From: Rickettsiales bacterium
GTDB taxonomy: Bacteria; Pseudomonadota; Alphaproteobacteria; Rickettsiales; UBA3002
DNA length: 6,902 nt
Direction: 5' to 3'
Assembly (NCBI GenBank): GCA_027489915.1
Contig: JAIXZB010000068.1
Span: forward strand, 1-6,902
Shown here: positions 4,901 to 6,902 of the stretch, piece after piece
How positions within the stretch are numbered: position 1 is the first letter of the stretch
How the letters are laid out: each line of letters starts with the position of its first letter
Notes under the pieces: model-generated
Databases searched by the model: none
Seen by the model: the letters and a program-made list of their open reading frames with translations, nothing else
Told to the model about the DNA's origin: nothing
Program-made: the position numbers and the translations under genes

Positions 4901-6902
4901 GTATCCATGGGTATTGGAACTGGCCAGCCGGGCACTCTGCAGATTTCCGATTCCACCCTTAATAATATATCAGGCACTTGGAACAGTGTCATTTTTGGAA
5001 GCACCTCTGTTGTCGATTCTCTAATGACAGCAGGTGCGCGCAACTGGAATTACAATGCCGATTACAGGGTAGATGATAATAACCTTGTCATAGCTGGCGC
5101 TATAAATATGGCCGCAGGGCGTTCTCTCACACTGCGCTCTGATCGGGATATCATCATCAACGCTGCTGTCACGGGTACTTCCACCAGCGATCTCACCCTC
5201 ACTTCCTCCAATACCAACAATAATATCGATATTGGAACCAGCACCGTTACCACCGAAATTCCGCTAGCCTCGCTCACCAACATTACGGCAAATGGCTGGC
5301 GCAACGTAATCATTGGTGGCACGGGAAATACGGGAATCCTCAACGTTCAGGCAGCTACATGGAATAATAATACCATCCTGCGCAGTGGCACGGGCGCCAT
5401 CACCATCGCAGGTGCGCAAACCACGGCAGCAGGGCAAAACCTCACCATCGAAGGTGCAGGTGCCATGGCCATCAATGGAGCGCTTACGGGCACAGGCACA
5501 CTACTCATCCGTGGTTCTGGCACCGCCACTTCCATGGTGCTAAACACCACAGGTGGCACCATCAATCTTGATAGCACCGAATTGGCTCAGATTGGCTCGG
5601 GCTGGCAAAACGTCAATTTTGGCCGCAACGATTCCACCCAAACCTTAACCGTCGCTGGCCCCACCACATGGGCGAACAACACACGTTTCATGACAGGCAC
5701 GGGGGTCTTAAGTGTTACAGGCACGCAAAATTTTGGTGCATTCAATACCGTGTTTGAAACCTCCAGCGATATTGTGATTGGCAATACACTCTCTGGTACT
5801 GGTACGCTTACTTTCACTCAAGCTGCAAATACCATAGCCATGGGTCTTGGCGGTGGTGCAGGGGTTATCATCGACGCTACAGAACTGGGGCGCATAGGCT
5901 CAGGGTTCAGCGAGGTTTTCTTTGGCCGCACCGATGGCACAGCCGCTTTCACCGCTGCCTCTCGCACTTGGAATAACAATATCACCATGCAAAATGGTTC
6001 GGGTAATATTGCGCTTGCAGGCGCGGTGATGAGTGGCACTAACAACCTCACACTCACTACCGCTGGTATTATCATTTCAGGTAACGTCTCAGGTGCGGGC
6101 GGTACATTATTATTGCAGCCCGTTAGTACTGCCAGTGGTATTGGTATAGGAACAGGCGCAGCAGGCGCTTTCGTACTGGACACCACCGAAATCGCATTCT
6201 TGCAAGATGGCTTCGGTCAAATAATTATTGGTCGCAGTGACGGCAATGGCGCGGTTGATATTCGCACTGCTTCCTTCCTCGACCCCCTTACCATTCGCAC
6301 ACCTAGTGCAGGCGGCACTATTACGCTCAATGGCGATTTGAGCACTGGTGCAGGAACCAATGCAGGCGCCATTACGCTTCAGGCAGGCACCTCCATCACC
6401 AGCGCTGGGGCAATCGATACCACCCCAAGCATCACTACTCAGGGCGAGGATATAACCCTCACAGGGCCGCTGCTTCTTTCGGGTAATACAACACTCAGTG
6501 CTGGGGCAAATGATGTGGTGTTTTCAAGCACCATCAATGGCAATGCCAACTTTACTGTTGATGCTAAAAGCATTACTACAGGCGGCACCATTGGGGGTAT
6601 AACTCCACTCAACGCTGTATCCCTAACCACTACCGACGCGCTCACACTTCCCTCTATCAACGCCGCCTCCATTCTGGCGCGCAGCACAGGTGCCACGTCC
6701 GATCTCACCCTTGCGCCAGGTAGCATCCTTTCTGCTTCCGCCGCTGGCGATGCGATTCGCCTTGCATCGGGTCGTAACTTCATCAACGCTTCAGGTGCAG
6801 CTGCACTTTCCACTCCTGCTGGTCGCTGGTTGGTGTACAGCGCTGCCCCCGCTTCCGATACCATAGGTGGGCTCACCAATAATTTCCGCCGCTTCAGCTG
6901 CA
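1979..6902 (+). CDS. Two-partner secretion exoprotein TpsA, filamentous-haemagglutinin type (3' end outside window)
   Basis: This is a secreted beta-helical surface protein, the probable passenger of the upstream TpsB. The frame is open without interruption to the window edge and gives 1641 complete codons. The chosen GTG gives residues 1-30 as a signal peptide: K2, a hydrophobic stretch at about 4-29, and AFA before N31. A GTG one codon upstream (1976) and TTGs at 1961 and 1991 are alternatives. No in-frame ATG occurs before residue 116, and no good ribosome binding site is visible. Domains: TPS/haemagglutination-activity domain (about 31-185, NRNGM at 112-116); beta-helix; the VWSDG to LLLDPGDI module (374-439); Cys441 and Cys451; nine repeats (576-1487); and a conserved terminal segment with GRWLVY, cut at FRRFSC. 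There is no ESPR-type long signal peptide. The sequence is rich in Thr, Gly, Asn, Ala and Ser and has no lysine from 417 to 1529. Adhesin or aggregation roles are typical of the family; the true ligand is unknown. Confidence 0.95.
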   Translation, partial: MKSVLHIGVSALYLITTLANSLWWAAPAFANPENGQVVSGSATISETGPKLDVIQHTDRAVIDWQDFSIDAGEHTEFHQPSADATALNRVTGNNLSEIRGRLSANGNIILVNRNGMVFHEGAQVDVGSLIATTADTTNDRFMAGDMRFDITGNPHARIENAGTLTAREAGLVGLVAPHIENSGVINARLGRVRLASGDSFTLDLSGRDLIGIKVSDAVQSQLVKHTGSINAAGGTVQITAAAGSNIVNSLIAIEGEINTPSVGVRGGTILISDEAVLPRSSAPALPTRKVVIASQLHASAQHAGERVGNITIEGDDISLASTALLRATGYDVKGGTVRIGGDYQGAPSDVNNARYVTVAAGARIDVSSLYYGNGGRVIVWSDGSTSFAGDVQARGGANAGDGGFVEISGKRFLDMKGTVDVTAPFGTTGELLLDPGDIIVCQFGASSVGACNPTGAPSLVAAANIFDSGANATSYVNIGATGTAGTLLNLLNGANVTIRTNAGGAGNGDITIADAVSWTATRLLTLDAHRDIVVNANMTGNQMTFNPGRDLVLNANLTDSGTSTLTINPRTGGAASISIGSATGVLNLTAAEFARIQTGWNTFVIGNIAYTGSIALDGGITAVNPMNLFTTGALTSSGTTAMGGNALALTSGTIALSGTISGTGTVTVQPNGSIVMGIGTSATGPFNLDNSELNVLSGTGTLILGNATSIADINMEARTWTPAVSVRTSNATINVNGAQASGTNTFTLTSRLINIAAGITGSGGHTFTPDTTATVGLGDLASAATYHLSDAELNFLTGTGSLTIGNAASAANMDIRARNWARAVTFQVGNGIINVNGAQSFGASAVTFNSRDINIANALTGTGALTLTPDISTGVGIGTGAAGTYQLSTAELDLLSGTFSSVTIGRASGASGMDIRAYSNWRDNTTFRVGTAAITVNGAQNFNGNSATFSSSQSIVFNNTVSNGNQLIMGPSTNVSMGIGTGQPGTLQISDSTLNNISGTWNSVIFGSTSVVDSLMTAGARNWNYNADYRVDDNNLVIAGAINMAAGRSLTLRSDRDIIINAAVTGTSTSDLTLTSSNTNNNIDIGTSTVTTEIPLASLTNITANGWRNVIIGGTGNTGILNVQAATWNNNTILRSGTGAITIAGAQTTAAGQNLTIEGAGAMAINGALTGTGTLLIRGSGTATSMVLNTTGGTINLDSTELAQIGSGWQNVNFGRNDSTQTLTVAGPTTWANNTRFMTGTGVLSVTGTQNFGAFNTVFETSSDIVIGNTLSGTGTLTFTQAANTIAMGLGGGAGVIIDATELGRIGSGFSEVFFGRTDGTAAFTAASRTWNNNITMQNGSGNIALAGAVMSGTNNLTLTTAGIIISGNVSGAGGTLLLQPVSTASGIGIGTGAAGAFVLDTTEIAFLQDGFGQIIIGRSDGNGAVDIRTASFLDPLTIRTPSAGGTITLNGDLSTGAGTNAGAITLQAGTSITSAGAIDTTPSITTQGEDITLTGPLLLSGNTTLSAGANDVVFSSTINGNANFTVDAKSITTGGTIGGITPLNAVSLTTTDALTLPSINAASILARSTGATSDLTLAPGSILSASAAGDAIRLASGRNFINASGAAALSTPAGRWLVYSAAPASDTIGGLTNNFRRFSC
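2069..2533 (+). other. TPS (haemagglutination activity) domain of TpsA
   Basis: Residues 31-185, directly after the signal peptide, form the secretion signal that TpsB POTRA domains bind in this family. Recognisable parts are the VVSGSATI opening (37-44), TALNRVTGNNLSEIRGRL, ANGNIILVNRNGMVF just after it, and NAGTLTAREAGLVGLVAP towards the end. The NRNGM at 112-116 stands where FhaB has NPNGI. The right-hand limit is approximate. Confidence 0.9.
3098..3295 (+). other. Conserved VWSDG...LLLDPGDI module in TpsA
   Basis: Residues 374-439 read GGRVIVWSDGSTSFAG, then a Gly-rich ARGG...GDGGFVEISGK stretch, then LLLDPGDII. This arrangement is familiar from many large FhaB-like proteins, where it closes the first beta-helix section before the repeat region. 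It shows the long frame is a genuine TpsA well beyond the N-terminal domain. Its precise function is not known to me. Confidence 0.8.
3704..6439 (+). repeat. Nine tandem diverged repeats of about 100 residues within TpsA
   Basis: Copies begin near 3704, 4001, 4298, 4598, 4904, 5222, 5531, 5837 and 6137, so the unit is 99, 99, 100, 102, 106, 103, 102 and 100 codons, with the last copy about 101. The common pattern is G-[IL]-G-T near the start, an L...EL..L segment, a G-[WF]...[IF]-G-[RN] step, a Trp near unit position 45-48, a [IV]-x-[VI]-x-G-A step, and a closing LTGTGTLT-like strand. Copies two to four share most, including the NGAQ step. Copy five and the first copy are the most eroded. The alternation of short hydrophobic strands and Gly/Asn/Thr turns fits beta-helix rungs, about four or five per unit. 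The copies are protein repeats; at DNA level they are well diverged. Confidence 0.85.
6443..6902 (+). other. Post-repeat segment of TpsA, cut by the window end
   Basis: Residues 1489-1641 leave the 100-residue pattern. The last third reads GDAIRLASGRNFIN, then GRWLVYSAAP, then GGLTNNFRRFSC at the edge. From memory, a GRWLVYS...GGL...F-[KR]-x-[YF] segment often stands just before C-terminal modules such as MBG-type domains in large proteobacterial TpsA proteins. No such domain is visible here, so this is only an expectation about the sequence to the right. Confidence 0.6.

Noticed and set aside
3704..6439. A CRISPR array or other DNA-level repeat
   Set aside because: The roughly 300-bp periodicity is in the protein; the DNA copies are diverged and there are no short identical repeats with unique spacers.
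3704..6439. Many N-x-S/T sites as evidence of HMW1-like glycosylation
   Set aside because: The region is very rich in Asn, Ser and Thr, so such sites are expected by composition, and no glycosyltransferase gene is in the window.

Overview
The window looks like a piece of an alphaproteobacterial chromosome. It opens with the last 39 bases of a tRNA, probably tRNA-Thr(UGU), whose surviving sequence and encoded CCA fit alphaproteobacterial tRNAs. By eye the base composition is close to balanced. The genus cannot be named from this sequence. Everything after the tRNA belongs to one system: a two-partner secretion (type Vb) locus in the order transporter, then exoprotein, both on the + strand.

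Layout. 1-39 is the tRNA 3' end. 40-243 is an intergenic region with an AT-rich stretch, a perfect 12-bp palindrome containing a TATAGT box, and a ribosome binding site. 244-1935 is a complete TpsB outer-membrane transporter of the FhaC/ShlB type: signal peptide, proline-rich linker, two POTRA domains and a beta-barrel ending in Phe. 1936-1978 is a 43-base spacer with a 6-bp hairpin. From 1979 (GTG) a single open frame runs off the right edge. It encodes at least 1641 residues of a TpsA exoprotein of the filamentous-haemagglutinin class. It is easy to miss because it has a GTG start and no stop inside the window; the antisense and out-of-frame ORFs over 2000-6900 are its shadows.

The exoprotein has, in order: a signal peptide (1-30), a TPS/haemagglutination-activity domain (about 31-185), beta-helix sequence to about 370, a conserved VWSDG...LLLDPGDI module (374-439), a transition segment with two cysteines, nine diverged repeats of about 100 residues (576-1487), and a further conserved segment cut by the window end at a GRWLVY...FRRFSC motif. 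In related proteins that motif leads into C-terminal modules not seen here.

How the genes work together, from knowledge of the family: both proteins cross the inner membrane by Sec. The POTRA domains of TpsB recognise the TPS domain of TpsA, and TpsA then passes through the TpsB barrel and folds outside the cell as a long beta-helical fibre. Adhesion, aggregation or biofilm roles are usual for such proteins, but the sequence does not say which applies. The most notable features are the regular repeat array, a Trp (or Phe) recurring every 100-105 residues through it, and a lysine-free run of 1113 residues. I see no evidence of a wholly new kind of system.
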